A stretch of 64,000 nt of DNA, from contig SAPZ01000023.1 in NCBI GenBank assembly GCA_004020875.1, forward strand, positions 1-64,000, written 5' to 3'. Both the position numbers and the translations under genes were made by a program. The notes beneath the pieces were generated by a model, which saw only the letters and a program-made list of their open reading frames with translations, did no database searches and was not told the DNA's origin. Below, piece by piece: positions 34,539-42,821 of the stretch (position 1 is the stretch's first letter; every line of letters starts with the position of its first letter). Source of the stretch: Mesorhizobium sp. Its GTDB lineage: Bacteria; Pseudomonadota; Alphaproteobacteria; Rhizobiales; Rhizobiaceae.

Positions 34539-35615
34539 TCAAGCTCCTATCGCCCGGCGGCGCTGGCGCCATTGATCGAGAACGACCGCGCCGACGATGA
34601 TCACGCCCTTCACCATCTCCTGATAATAGGCGTCGAGGCGCAGGAAGGTGAAGCCGGAAATGATGACGCCGAAGATCAGGGAGCCGATCACCGTGCCGAT
34701 GATCGAGCCGCGGCCGCCCGACAGCGAGACGCCGCCGATGACCGCCATCGCGATAGCGTCGAGCTCATACATGACGCCCATGCCGGCCTGGGCGGTGAGG
34801 TTCTTGGAGGACAGCACCACTGCTGCGATCGAGGCAAGGATGCCGGCGATCGCATAGACCAGCACCTTGTGGTTGGCGATCTTGATGCCGGACATGCGCG
34901 CCGCATCCTCATTGGAGCCGATGGCGTAGCAATGCTTGCCGTATTTCGTGTAGGTCAGGATGAGCTGGAACAGGATCGCCAGCGAGATGAAGATGACGAC
35001 CGGCATCAGCCCCTTGCCGATCGCCGCGAAGCTGTCGGTCGGAAACGAGATGGGCTGGCCCTTCGACCACCATTTGGCGATGCCGCGGGCGGTGACCATC
35101 ATGCCAAGCGTGGCGATGAAGGGCGGGATGCGCGTGAAGGCGATCAAGAGGCCGTTGATCAGGCCGGCGATCAGGCCGCAGCCGATCGCGACCAGCAGCG
35201 GCACGATGACCGGCAGGTCGGTCCAGCCATAGGCGATGAACATCGCCTTGGGATTAGGATTGCCGTTGACCGTCGCGACCTGGGCAAAGCTCATGGCAAT
35301 CATGGCGGTGGCGCCGACGATCGAGCCTGAGGACAGGTCGATGCCGCCGCAGATGATGACCTGGGTGACGCCAATGGCGATGATGCCGACGATCGACACC
35401 TGCAGGATGATGATCTGCAGGCGCTGCTCGTTGAAGAGCCCGGAGACATTCTCGCGGGTGTTGAACAGGAAGCTGTCGCCGAGGAAGACGCGGCCCACCA
35501 GCTCGAAAGCGGCGACCAGGATAACAAGCGCCAGGAACACGTTGAACTCGGCAGGCCACGGACGCTTCTTGGCGTCATAGCTCAGCCCGCCAATGCCATG
35601 CGATGTCTGTGACAC
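34539..35615 (-). CDS. RbsC/FrcC-like sugar ABC transporter permease
   Basis: The 358-aa CUT2 permease has 8-10 hydrophobic segments, CGGIDLSSGSIVGATAM near residue 93 and GGVSLSGGRGSIIGTVIG near 291. The GTG at 35615 lies 8 nt after GGAGG, so it is preferred over the more upstream GTG at 35639. It is placed between the binding-protein and ATPase genes (B-C-A order, as in frcBCA). Confidence 0.9.
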   Translation of the reverse strand: MSQTSHGIGGLSYDAKKRPWPAEFNVFLALVILVAAFELVGRVFLGDSFLFNTRENVSGLFNEQRLQIIILQVSIVGIIAIGVTQVIICGGIDLSSGSIVGATAMIAMSFAQVATVNGNPNPKAMFIAYGWTDLPVIVPLLVAIGCGLIAGLINGLLIAFTRIPPFIATLGMMVTARGIAKWWSKGQPISFPTDSFAAIGKGLMPVVIFISLAILFQLILTYTKYGKHCYAIGSNEDAARMSGIKIANHKVLVYAIAGILASIAAVVLSSKNLTAQAGMGVMYELDAIAMAVIGGVSLSGGRGSIIGTVIGSLIFGVIISGFTFLRLDAYYQEMVKGVIIVGAVVLDQWRQRRRAIGA

Positions 35616-35724
35616 GTCGTCTTCCTCCGTCGGGCGCACTTGTCCGGCCTCCCGTGCGGACGAGAGGGAAAGGCGGAGCGGCGCGCGTGTTCCGACTGGA
35701 CGCGCCGCCCCATATCGAGGCGCC

Positions 35725-36666
35725 TCAGTTCTTCTTCAAGAACTTGTCGATGTTCGCCGGCGTCACGAGCTGGAACGGGATGTAGACTTTCTTATCCACC
35801 TTCTCGCCCTTGGAGAGCTTCAGCGCGGCATCGAGCGCGCCGGCGCCCTGGCCGGCCGCGTCCTGGAAGACCGTCGCATCGAGATCGCCCGCCTGCATCG
35901 CCACCAGCGCGTCCTGGGTGGCGTCGACGCCGGTGACCACCACCGACTTCATGTCGACATTGGCGGCCTTCATCGCCTGGATGGCGCCGATGGCGCTTTC
36001 GTCGTTGTTGGCGATGACACCGTCGAAGGCCTTGCCCGACGACAGCCAGTTGGTCATCAGGTTCTGGGCCTCGTCACGCTTCCAGTTCGAGGTCTGCTTG
36101 TCGATGATCTTGATGAAGTTGCAGTCCGGGGTGGCGATGACTTCCTCGATGTCCTTGGTGCGCTGCACCGCGGCCTGGTTCGAAAGCTCGCCCATGATCA
36201 CATAGACATTGGCTTCCTTCTTGCCGGCTTCCTTGAACAGGCGGCAGGCCTCCTTGGTCTCGAGCGTGCCAGAATCGGCTTCGTTCGAAGCGACGAATGC
36301 CTGGTTGTCGGGAAGCTTGTCGACGTTGACCGGCTCGCGGTTGACATAGACCAGCGGGATCTTGGCCGCGGCGGCCGCATCCGACATCGCCTGCGTGGCC
36401 GAGGTGTCGACCGGGTTGACGATGATGGCGTCGACGCCCGAAGCGGCGAAGTTCTTGATCTGGTCGAGCTGCTTTGCCACGTCGTTCTGCGCGTCCTCGA
36501 CCTGCAGTTCGACGCCGCTCATGCCCTTGGCCTGCGCAATCATGCCGTTGCGCAGCACAGTGAGGAAGTTGTCGTCGAAAAGAGCCATCGAAACGCCGAT
36601 CTTGGCGGCAAAGGCGGATGAACACATCAGCGCCGAAAGCGCGACGCCCAAAAGCAGTTTCTTCAT
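35725..36666 (-). CDS. Periplasmic sugar/cyclitol-binding protein (RbsB/MocB-like)
   Basis: The 313-aa family-2 binding protein starts with a Sec signal (MKKLLLGVALSALMCSSAFA, cleavage near residue 20). The mature N-terminus GVSMALFDDNFLTVLRNGM is the first ligand-binding strand. The ATG at 36666 follows GGAGGAGATAAA; the frame upstream is not signal-like. It heads an operon with permease, ATPase and iolG. Inositol, a methylated inositol or a rhizopine (MocB is of this family) are the best candidates from context; the sequence alone cannot decide. Confidence 0.88.
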   Translation of the reverse strand: MKKLLLGVALSALMCSSAFAAKIGVSMALFDDNFLTVLRNGMIAQAKGMSGVELQVEDAQNDVAKQLDQIKNFAASGVDAIIVNPVDTSATQAMSDAAAAAKIPLVYVNREPVNVDKLPDNQAFVASNEADSGTLETKEACRLFKEAGKKEANVYVIMGELSNQAAVQRTKDIEEVIATPDCNFIKIIDKQTSNWKRDEAQNLMTNWLSSGKAFDGVIANNDESAIGAIQAMKAANVDMKSVVVTGVDATQDALVAMQAGDLDATVFQDAAGQGAGALDAALKLSKGEKVDKKVYIPFQLVTPANIDKFLKKN

Positions 36667-36833
36667 TTTATCTCCTCCACTTGGTGTCCGGCTGCACCCA
36701 TTGAACCGGAATCCCCGGTTTGCCCGGAGAATCTCTCCCTGCGGCCATGCGGCGCCGCCAATTCGATTGGAACGCCTCTTCCTCCGTTCGAACAGACGCT
36801 CTCGGAACGAAAGAACCAAAAGGTCTAGCTAGT

Positions 36834-36847
36834 GAAATATTTATTCC
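36834..36847. promoter_or_regulatory. IolR-like site before the inositol-type transporter operon
   Basis: Read on the minus strand the site is GGAA-TAAATA-TTTC, nearly identical to the second iolC upstream copy (GGAA-TTAATA-TTTC). It lies 168 bp upstream of the binding-protein start in an AT-rich patch. The remaining 36667-37010 interval contains one hairpin and no gene. Confidence 0.45.
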
Positions 36848-36974
36848 ATTTCGTTTGAGAAACGTCAAGGGCGATTCCGACTGGGGCGGCCGGTTTTTCG
36901 CTCACCATCAGCGTTTAAGACGGACCAAGGGGGTCGAAAATTGCGCCCGAGCCACGGTGAACCACGATGCAAGA

Positions 36975-36995
36975 ATCCATCAGCCTGATGGATTG
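36975..36995 (-). terminator. Hairpin after the LacI-type gene
   Basis: AATCCATCAG and CTGATGGATT form a 10-bp perfect inverted repeat around one base, 16 bp beyond the regulator stop. No T-run follows on the minus strand. It could be a weak terminator or an operator for the regulator next to it. Confidence 0.4.
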
Positions 36996-37010
36996 CATCA
37001 TGGCTGACGC

Positions 37011-38042
37011 TTAGATGTTTTCCGGCAGATAGATGTCGAAGGGCAGGAAGGTCTGCCCGGGCGCATTGGCGGCGCCGCTTTCAATGGCGTGGGTCATCAG
37101 TCCGACGAGTTCCCGGCAGAGCGCGGCAAGCGGCGTCGAGATCACCATGGTGAGGATGTTGTCGGCAAGTGCCGCGCGCGAGGCGGCATTGATCTCGTTG
37201 CAGATCACGACCGGCATCTCGGCCGGTTTCGCCGTCCGCAGCGCCGAGACCGCGCCCTCCATGCCGCCGCCGGCGACATAGCAGCCGGCGAGATCAGGAT
37301 GGCGCGCCAGGAGATCAAGCATGGCGTCATGCGTCACGTCATTGGCCTCGAGGTTGACCAGCGTCTCCATCACGGTGAAGTCCGGCGCGTGTTCGCGAAA
37401 GAAAGAGCGGAAGCCGATCTCGCGCAATTCATGGCCGTGGAAGCGATGGCTGCCGACGAAGAGCGCGACCTTGCCCGGCTTTCTGGCGGCCTTGGAGATC
37501 ATCCAGGCCGCGCTGCGCCCAACCTTGCGGTTGTCGAGACCGACATAGCCCTCGCGGATGCCTGCGGCAAAATCCGACAGCAGCGAGAAGACAGGCTGCC
37601 CCCTCGCCTTCAGCGTTTCCACGACCGCCGTGAGGTTTGGATGGTCCGGGCCGACGACGGCGATGGCTCTCGACTTGGCTGCCAGCCTGCGCATCTGGGC
37701 AGCGATTTCGTCAGGCGCCAGCGAGGCGGCGAAATCGACCGTCGCAACGCCGCGAAACCGTTGCGATTGCGCGACCGCCAGCTCGATCTCCCGGGCGAAA
37801 TCACCGTAGAAGACATCATTGCCCCTGAGCAGCAGGAAGCCGAGCCGGTATTCCGGCAGTTCCTGCCGCATTCGCTGCTTGATCAGCCCGGCGGCGTGAT
37901 AGCCGATCTCGGTGGCGGCGTCGTAGACGCGGCGCGCCGTCTCCTCGCGCACCGGCAGGCGGCTGTTCAGCACCCTGTCGACGGTGGCGACGCTGACGCC
38001 CGAGACGCGCGCGAGATCGGTGATTGTCGGCCGCTTTGCCAT
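37011..38042 (-). CDS. LacI-family transcriptional regulator
   Basis: The 343-aa product has the LacI helix-turn-helix at its very start (TITDLARVSGVSVATVDRVLN, residues 6-26) and a sugar-binding-like effector domain after about residue 60. The ATG at 38042 is chosen because GAGGAAG precedes it by 5 nt and the helix-turn-helix begins directly after. It lies between the transporter/iolG operon and the divergent oxygenase operon, so it may control either or both. Confidence 0.88.
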   Translation of the reverse strand: MAKRPTITDLARVSGVSVATVDRVLNSRLPVREETARRVYDAATEIGYHAAGLIKQRMRQELPEYRLGFLLLRGNDVFYGDFAREIELAVAQSQRFRGVATVDFAASLAPDEIAAQMRRLAAKSRAIAVVGPDHPNLTAVVETLKARGQPVFSLLSDFAAGIREGYVGLDNRKVGRSAAWMISKAARKPGKVALFVGSHRFHGHELREIGFRSFFREHAPDFTVMETLVNLEANDVTHDAMLDLLARHPDLAGCYVAGGGMEGAVSALRTAKPAEMPVVICNEINAASRAALADNILTMVISTPLAALCRELVGLMTHAIESGAANAPGQTFLPFDIYLPENI

Positions 38043-38094
38043 GAATGCTTCCTCGCTTGCCCGACTATGGATATCCAATTCAGCATATCTGATC

Positions 38095-38141
38095 CTGATA
38101 GGAAATGATAGAAACTATCTTTGTGATGTTGAGACTATCAG
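38095..38141. promoter_or_regulatory. Cluster of GATAG/CTATC operator-like repeats
   Basis: CTGATAG (38095-38101) and CTATCAG (38135-38141) flank a perfect 13-bp palindrome GATAG-AAA-CTATC (38107-38119). The cluster lies between the LacI-type gene and the divergent oxygenase gene, 53-99 bp from the regulator start. It is a good candidate operator for this regulator. Binding is inferred. Confidence 0.5.
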
Positions 38142-38230
38142 ACCTTGTGGTTATGCTGAAGCCGAAAGTCAGCGATGCGCGAGCCCTACACGCTAGGGGC
38201 GGTTCGCCAAGGCGCTGACGGAGGACCCCA

Positions 38231-39337
38231 ATGACGGCAATCACGTCTTCGGCGGCATCGCCGCGCGACTACAGCCTGACCGGGCGTGACGCCAGGCTTG
38301 CGGTCGAGAATGGCCTTGCGGCGGCCGAGTGGTACCATACCGAGATCCCCCGCAAGCAGATGAAGGAGCTGATGCAGCGCTCCGATCAGCCGGCGATCCG
38401 CGACACCATCATCTGGCTCGCCGCCTTCGTCGTCAGCGCGGCGGGCGGCATCTGGTTCTGGGGCAGCTGGTGGTGCGTGCCTTTCCTCTTCGTCTATGGG
38501 ACGCTTTACGGTTCCTCGACCGATTCCCGCTGGCACGAATGCGGCCACGGCACGGCCTTTCGCACGCAGTGGATGAACGACGTCGTCTACCAGCTCGCCT
38601 GCTTCATGATCATGCGCAATCCGGTGACCTGGCGCTGGAGCCATACGCGCCACCACACAGACACGATCATTGTCGGCCGCGACCCCGAGATCGCCGTCAT
38701 GCGCCCGCCGGACCTTTTGCGCGTGGTGCTGAACTTCTTCGGCATTCTCGATGCCTGGCACGCGATGACCGACATGCTGCGCAATGCCGCCGGCAACATC
38801 AGCGCCGCCGAAAAAAGCTTCATTCCCGAGCAGGAGCAGCCGAAGGCGATCCGCGTGGCACGCGTCTGGCTCGCCATCTACATCGCGACCATCGCGCTGG
38901 CGCTTTATCTGCATTCATGGCTGCCGCTGATGCTCGTCGGCCTGCCTCGCCTCTACGGCGCCTGGCATCATGTGATGACCGGGCTCCTGCAGCATGGTGG
39001 GCTCGCCGAAAATGTCGTCGACCACCGTCTGAACAGCCGCACTGTATACATGAATCCGATCAGCCGGTTCATCTACTGGAACATGAATTACCATGTGGAG
39101 CATCACATGTTCCCGATGGTGCCCTATCACGCGCTGCCCAAGCTGCATGAGACGATCAGGCACGACCTGCCGGCGCCGACGCCCTCGATCCTGGCCGGCT
39201 ATCGCGAGATGATCCCCGCCTTCCTGCGACAGCTGCGCAACGAGGACTATTTCCTCAAGCGCGCGCTGCCGCCGACGGCGAAACCCTACCGGGAAGAGTT
39301 GCACAACGACAATCCAGTGTCGGCAGCGGCCGAGTGA
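38231..39337 (+). CDS. mocD: Membrane di-iron oxygenase/desaturase, MocD-like
   Basis: The 368-aa fatty-acid-desaturase-superfamily protein has the three histidine boxes: HECGH at residues 102-106, HTRHH at 138-142 and HVEHH at 288-292. Hydrophobic segments near 58-95 and 215-240 suggest an integral membrane protein. It is followed by a Rieske ferredoxin and a ferredoxin reductase, which together supply electrons. This gene order equals mocDEF of rhizopine catabolism, where the oxygenase is thought to demethylate 3-O-methyl-scyllo-inosamine. Simple fatty-acid desaturation is an alternative. GGAGG precedes the ATG. Confidence 0.8.
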   Translation: MTAITSSAASPRDYSLTGRDARLAVENGLAAAEWYHTEIPRKQMKELMQRSDQPAIRDTIIWLAAFVVSAAGGIWFWGSWWCVPFLFVYGTLYGSSTDSRWHECGHGTAFRTQWMNDVVYQLACFMIMRNPVTWRWSHTRHHTDTIIVGRDPEIAVMRPPDLLRVVLNFFGILDAWHAMTDMLRNAAGNISAAEKSFIPEQEQPKAIRVARVWLAIYIATIALALYLHSWLPLMLVGLPRLYGAWHHVMTGLLQHGGLAENVVDHRLNSRTVYMNPISRFIYWNMNYHVEHHMFPMVPYHALPKLHETIRHDLPAPTPSILAGYREMIPAFLRQLRNEDYFLKRALPPTAKPYREELHNDNPVSAAAE

Positions 39338-39376
39338 GCAGCCCGACCAAATGACCATGAATTCCAGGAGAGCGAG

Positions 39377-39691
39377 ATGAGCGACTGGGTCGAGGCCTGC
39401 GCGGCCGGGGATATCGACGAAGAGGACGTGATGCGGTTCGACCATTCCGGCCTCACCTACGCCATCTACCGCAGCCCGGACGACGAGTATTTCGCAACCG
39501 ACGGCCTGTGCACGCATGAAAAGGTGCATCTGGCCGAAGGGCTGGTGATGGACGACATCATCGAATGCCCGAAGCACAATGGCCGCTTCAACTATAAGAC
39601 CGGCGACGCGCGCGGCGCACCCGTCTGCGTGAACCTGAAGACTTATCCGGTCAAGGTCGACGCTGGAAAAGTCCTGATCCAGATCGGGTAA
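39377..39691 (+). CDS. mocE: Rieske [2Fe-2S] ferredoxin, MocE-like
   Basis: The 104-aa protein has complete Rieske ligands C45-x-H47 and C64-x2-H67 (CPKHNG). The size is that of soluble ferredoxins of non-heme oxygenases. It lies between the oxygenase gene (39-bp gap) and the reductase gene (4-bp gap), so it probably shuttles electrons between them. CAGGAGAGCG precedes the ATG. Confidence 0.9.
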   Translation: MSDWVEACAAGDIDEEDVMRFDHSGLTYAIYRSPDDEYFATDGLCTHEKVHLAEGLVMDDIIECPKHNGRFNYKTGDARGAPVCVNLKTYPVKVDAGKVLIQIG

Positions 39692-39695
39692 AACC

Positions 39696-40922
39696 ATGAC
39701 GGGGATGCTGATTATCGGTGCGGGCGAGTGTGGGGGGCGCGCGGCGCTCGCCCTGCGCGACCTCGGTTATGACGGGAGGGTGACATTGGTCGGCGACGAG
39801 CCGCATTTGCCTTATGAGCGACCACCGCTGTCGAAGGAAGCGATGAGCGGCGAGGCTCCCTCCATCAAGGCGATCGCCACAGACGCGGTCCTCGCCGAAC
39901 GCGCGATCCGGCACATCCATTCCGTCCTGGCTGTCGCGATCGACCGGGCGGCCCATACCGTGCAGTTGTCGGGCGGCTCTTCCCTGTCCTACGATAAGCT
40001 GCTGCTGGCAACGGGATCCGTACCTCGCAAGCTGCCGATGCCGGGCCTCGGGTCGCGCTGCGTTTATCTCAGGACCTTCAACGACGCGCTTGCCATCCGC
40101 GCCCATCTCGGCTCGGAGAGGCGCGTCGCCATCATCGGCGGCGGCTTCATAGGCCTGGAGCTCGCGGCCTCGGCCCGGAAACTCGGCGCCACGGTCACCG
40201 TCATCGAGGCGCAGCAGCGCATCCTGATGCGGGGCGTGCCGGCCGAGATCGCCGGGATCATCCACAAGGCGCATGAGGCCGAGGGAGTTGCGATCCGCAC
40301 TGGCCAGGGGATCGCCGCAATCGCCGATGACGGCAAGGAAGTCGCCATCGCGCTGGCCGACGGGCAGAAGATCGTCGCCGATCTCGCCGTGATCGGCATC
40401 GGCGCCGTGCCGGTCACCACGCTTGCCGCAGAGGCGGGGCTCGCGATCGACAACGGCATCGCCGTGGACGAGCATTTGCGCACCGCAGATCCGGATATCT
40501 TCGCCGCCGGCGATTGCTGCTCGTTCCCGCTCGCCATCTATGGCGGGCGGCGCGTGCGGCTGGAGGCCTGGCGCAACGCGCAGGAGCAAGGCGCGCTGGC
40601 CGCCAGGAACATGCTGGGGGGCAACGAGGCGCATGCCGCCGTGCCATGGTTCTGGTCGGATCAGTACGGGCTCACTTTGCAGATCGCCGGGCTTTCCGAC
40701 GAGGGCAAGAACGTCGTGCGGCGCGACCTCGACGACGGCGCCTTCATCCTGTTCCATCTGGCCGGGGACGGCAGGCTGGTCGCCGCCAGCGGCATCGGTC
40801 CCGGCAACGCAGTGGCGCGCGACATCCGCCTGGCGGAGATGCTGATCGCCAAGCGGGCGAGCCCGGCGCCGGAGGCGCTCGGCTCGCAGGCGGTCAAGCT
40901 AAAATCGCTGCTGGCGGCGTAG
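39696..40922 (+). CDS. mocF: FAD-dependent ferredoxin reductase, MocF-like
   Basis: The 408-aa flavoprotein has an N-terminal dinucleotide motif (IIGAGECGGRAA near residue 6), a second NAD-binding motif GGGFIGLELA near 149 and the FAD ribityl-binding stretch IFAAGDCCSF near 268. This is the layout of NADH:ferredoxin reductases such as rubredoxin and putidaredoxin reductases. It starts 4 bp after the Rieske gene stop and is the last gene of the three-component oxygenase operon. It faces a convergent DUF1402 gene. Confidence 0.9.
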   Translation: MTGMLIIGAGECGGRAALALRDLGYDGRVTLVGDEPHLPYERPPLSKEAMSGEAPSIKAIATDAVLAERAIRHIHSVLAVAIDRAAHTVQLSGGSSLSYDKLLLATGSVPRKLPMPGLGSRCVYLRTFNDALAIRAHLGSERRVAIIGGGFIGLELAASARKLGATVTVIEAQQRILMRGVPAEIAGIIHKAHEAEGVAIRTGQGIAAIADDGKEVAIALADGQKIVADLAVIGIGAVPVTTLAAEAGLAIDNGIAVDEHLRTADPDIFAAGDCCSFPLAIYGGRRVRLEAWRNAQEQGALAARNMLGGNEAHAAVPWFWSDQYGLTLQIAGLSDEGKNVVRRDLDDGAFILFHLAGDGRLVAASGIGPGNAVARDIRLAEMLIAKRASPAPEALGSQAVKLKSLLAA

Positions 40923-40927
40923 GTCTG

Positions 40928-41887
40928 TTAGAAAAGCGCCTTCAGCTCATCGAGCTTGTCGTTGACCAGCCAGCCGTAATAGTTCTCCTCGGGCAGCTTT
41001 TCCGGTTCGCCGGCGGCGCGGCGCCTGTCGTTCTCGGCCTTCAGCGCATAGGCGCGCTGCTCGGGGTTGCCGACATTGTAAAGCGTCGCGGTAAGCCCCG
41101 GATTGTGGGAGATGTCGAAGCCGGCGATGCTGCGATAGGCGTCGATCGACTTCCTGATGGTCGCGGCGACGTAAGGCAGCGTCAGGTCCGGGTCCATGAT
41201 GGTCTTGTAGACCGCATTGGGATCTTCGACATCGAGCTTCGGCAGGCCGGAGACCCTGTGCACGAGATCGCTCATCTGCAGCGCGGTCAGCGGATTGAGC
41301 TGGCCGAGACCGAAGGTCTGGCCGGCATAATAGGGCTGAAAGAAGGTGGCGCCGAAGCGGTCGTCGGGGAAATCCTCGCCGCCGACGCTCTTGCCGCGGA
41401 AGGCATGGTTCCACACCTGCTCGCGGCATTCCCACAGATCGTAGCTGTCGTCCATGCCGGCGCATTTCTTGAATTCCGGCCGCTGGACGAAATCGCTGAC
41501 ATCCTCACCCTCATAGGCGAAGGTCAGCTTGCTCGACAGATAGGACATCGCCTTGACGTAGTAGGTCTGCAGCCGGTCGTAGGCGTCGACATTGTATGTA
41601 TGCTCCCCGACGATGGCGCCGACGATATGCATCGGATCGATGCCGTAGGCACCCGCCACCTTCCTGATCTTGCCGCGCAGCTCGGCGTCGTTCTGCAGCA
41701 ACGCGTAGACTTTCCGGTACTTGGCCTGGAAGGTGGTGTTGGTTGCTTGCGTACGCCGGCTGGACGCGCCCGGAATGTCCGGCTGCACGGCGTTGCGGTT
41801 GCCCGGAGGCACCATGGTCGCCGCATCGGCGATCGTCACCGCCGCCGCCAAAGCGATGCCCAGAAAAAGTAGGATATATTTCTTCAT
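40928..41887 (-). CDS. DUF1402-family periplasmic protein, lysozyme-like
   Basis: The 319-aa product starts with a Sec signal (KKYILLFLGIALAAAVTIADA, residues 2-22). GIDPMHIVGAIVGEHTYNVDA near residue 85 and FGLGQLNPLTALQM near 207 resemble the catalytic-glutamate and GLMQL-type motifs of lytic transglycosylases, so cell-wall cleavage is possible. The start at 41887 is set by the signal peptide. The family is common in rhizobia and I know of no firm function. It stands alone. Confidence 0.75.
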   Translation of the reverse strand: MKKYILLFLGIALAAAVTIADAATMVPPGNRNAVQPDIPGASSRRTQATNTTFQAKYRKVYALLQNDAELRGKIRKVAGAYGIDPMHIVGAIVGEHTYNVDAYDRLQTYYVKAMSYLSSKLTFAYEGEDVSDFVQRPEFKKCAGMDDSYDLWECREQVWNHAFRGKSVGGEDFPDDRFGATFFQPYYAGQTFGLGQLNPLTALQMSDLVHRVSGLPKLDVEDPNAVYKTIMDPDLTLPYVAATIRKSIDAYRSIAGFDISHNPGLTATLYNVGNPEQRAYALKAENDRRRAAGEPEKLPEENYYGWLVNDKLDELKALF

Positions 41888-41970
41888 GCCGCCGCCTTTG
41901 AATTCGCGGCAAACTAGGAAAAGCGTACGACAGAGTCGAGAGAAGGCGCGGTCAAACCACATCGAAAGGC

Positions 41971-41992
41971 GGCCAGATGGTACCATCTGGCC
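41971..41992. promoter_or_regulatory. Perfect 22-bp palindrome without spacer
   Basis: GGCCAGATGGT followed directly by its reverse complement. It lies 84 bp upstream of the DUF1402 start and 93 bp after the PIN-toxin stop, both on the minus strand. As RNA it would be a 9-bp stem with a GTAC loop, so it may terminate the toxin-antitoxin transcript; as DNA it may be an operator. Confidence 0.5.
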
Positions 41993-42085
41993 ACACTGCA
42001 GGTTTGAGGTAAAGGACAGTCACCAAAGAGATCAGCCGCCGTTGCGTTGCCGCCTGACAAGAACGGCGGGTATCGATCAACGGCA

Positions 42086-42529
42086 TCAATTCGAGCCGGC
42101 TGAGAGCTGCTCCAAGGTCATGCATAGATTGGCGATTTCACGGGGAGCCTTCTGGTGCAGCACTCGGACAAGGCGTTCATCCGCGGTCACAAAGCGACAG
42201 TTTCGGCTCATCGCAAGGCTGACATACATGCAGTCATAGGCCGGATGACCGATATCCGTCGCCAGTTCGGTCCCTTTGGCGAGCAATCCCCGCATGCCAA
42301 ACAATTCGATATCGCTACGCTCCAGCAAGCTTGCGGCCATCTTCGCCTCTTCGCGACTGACTTCACCGCGCTGGACCTTCTTCCAGAGAATGTTGGCGCA
42401 CTCAACGATCAGCAGTTCCGGCGCCGCGAAGCGTCGACCATGCCGCAAGCCAAGCGCCAGAGACGTACCCTCCTCCTCGACCACCCATTTGACAGCGATG
42501 CTGGCATCAACGACGAGCGTTTCCGTCAC
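42086..42529 (-). CDS. PIN-domain ribonuclease toxin (VapC/FitB-like)
   Basis: The 147-aa PIN-domain protein keeps all four acidic active-site residues: D8 (VVDASIA), E43 (VECANILWK), D99 (AYDCMYVSLA) and D117 (TADERL). VapC/FitB toxins cleave RNA, often initiator tRNA or rRNA. The GTG start overlaps the stop of the upstream antitoxin frame (GTGA), as usual for these operons. The antitoxin is frameshifted, so the toxin is either unguarded, poorly translated, or neutralised by another locus. Confidence 0.88.
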   Translation of the reverse strand: MTETLVVDASIAVKWVVEEEGTSLALGLRHGRRFAAPELLIVECANILWKKVQRGEVSREEAKMAASLLERSDIELFGMRGLLAKGTELATDIGHPAYDCMYVSLAMSRNCRFVTADERLVRVLHQKAPREIANLCMTLEQLSAGSN

Positions 42530-42761
42530 CGTTCGTCACGTCCTTCGCGCAGCAGCACCTCGGAGGGTGTTTGCTTTCGCTCCGCAGTGAGCAACCGCAG
42601 CCGGGCCGCCAGCTCTTCGAACGAGGGCTCGCTCTCATTTTCCAGCACCTGCCTAAGGATTTCACGGTGCTCGGCCTCGGCCGATCGCCCATGCCGCACG
42701 CATCTTCAGCTTGGCGATCAAGTCGTCATCCAGATTGCGGACGTGCAGATTTCCGGCCATG
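42526..42761 (-). pseudogene. Frameshifted FitA/VapB-like ribbon-helix-helix antitoxin
   Basis: From the ATG at 42761 the first 23 codons read a ribbon-helix-helix start (NLHVRNLDDDLIAKLKMRAA). Near 42692 the frame must shift (one base too many or two too few) to continue with HGRSAEAEHREILRQVL, a typical FitA continuation, ending in the TGA that overlaps the toxin start. In the original frame translation stops after 32 codons. Without the shift the protein would be about 78 aa. A sequencing error is possible. Confidence 0.75.
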
Positions 42762-42821
42762 CGCCCTAGCCGTCCCGTGCGCGCAACGCGCGAAAGGAAG
42801 GCTAGCTGCCGGCGGCGGCGC

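Noticed and set aside
38231..39337. Reading the oxygenase simply as a housekeeping fatty-acid desaturase
   Set aside because: The adjacent Rieske ferredoxin and reductase and the cyclitol genes favour a dedicated three-component oxygenase; desaturase remains an alternative rather than the main call.
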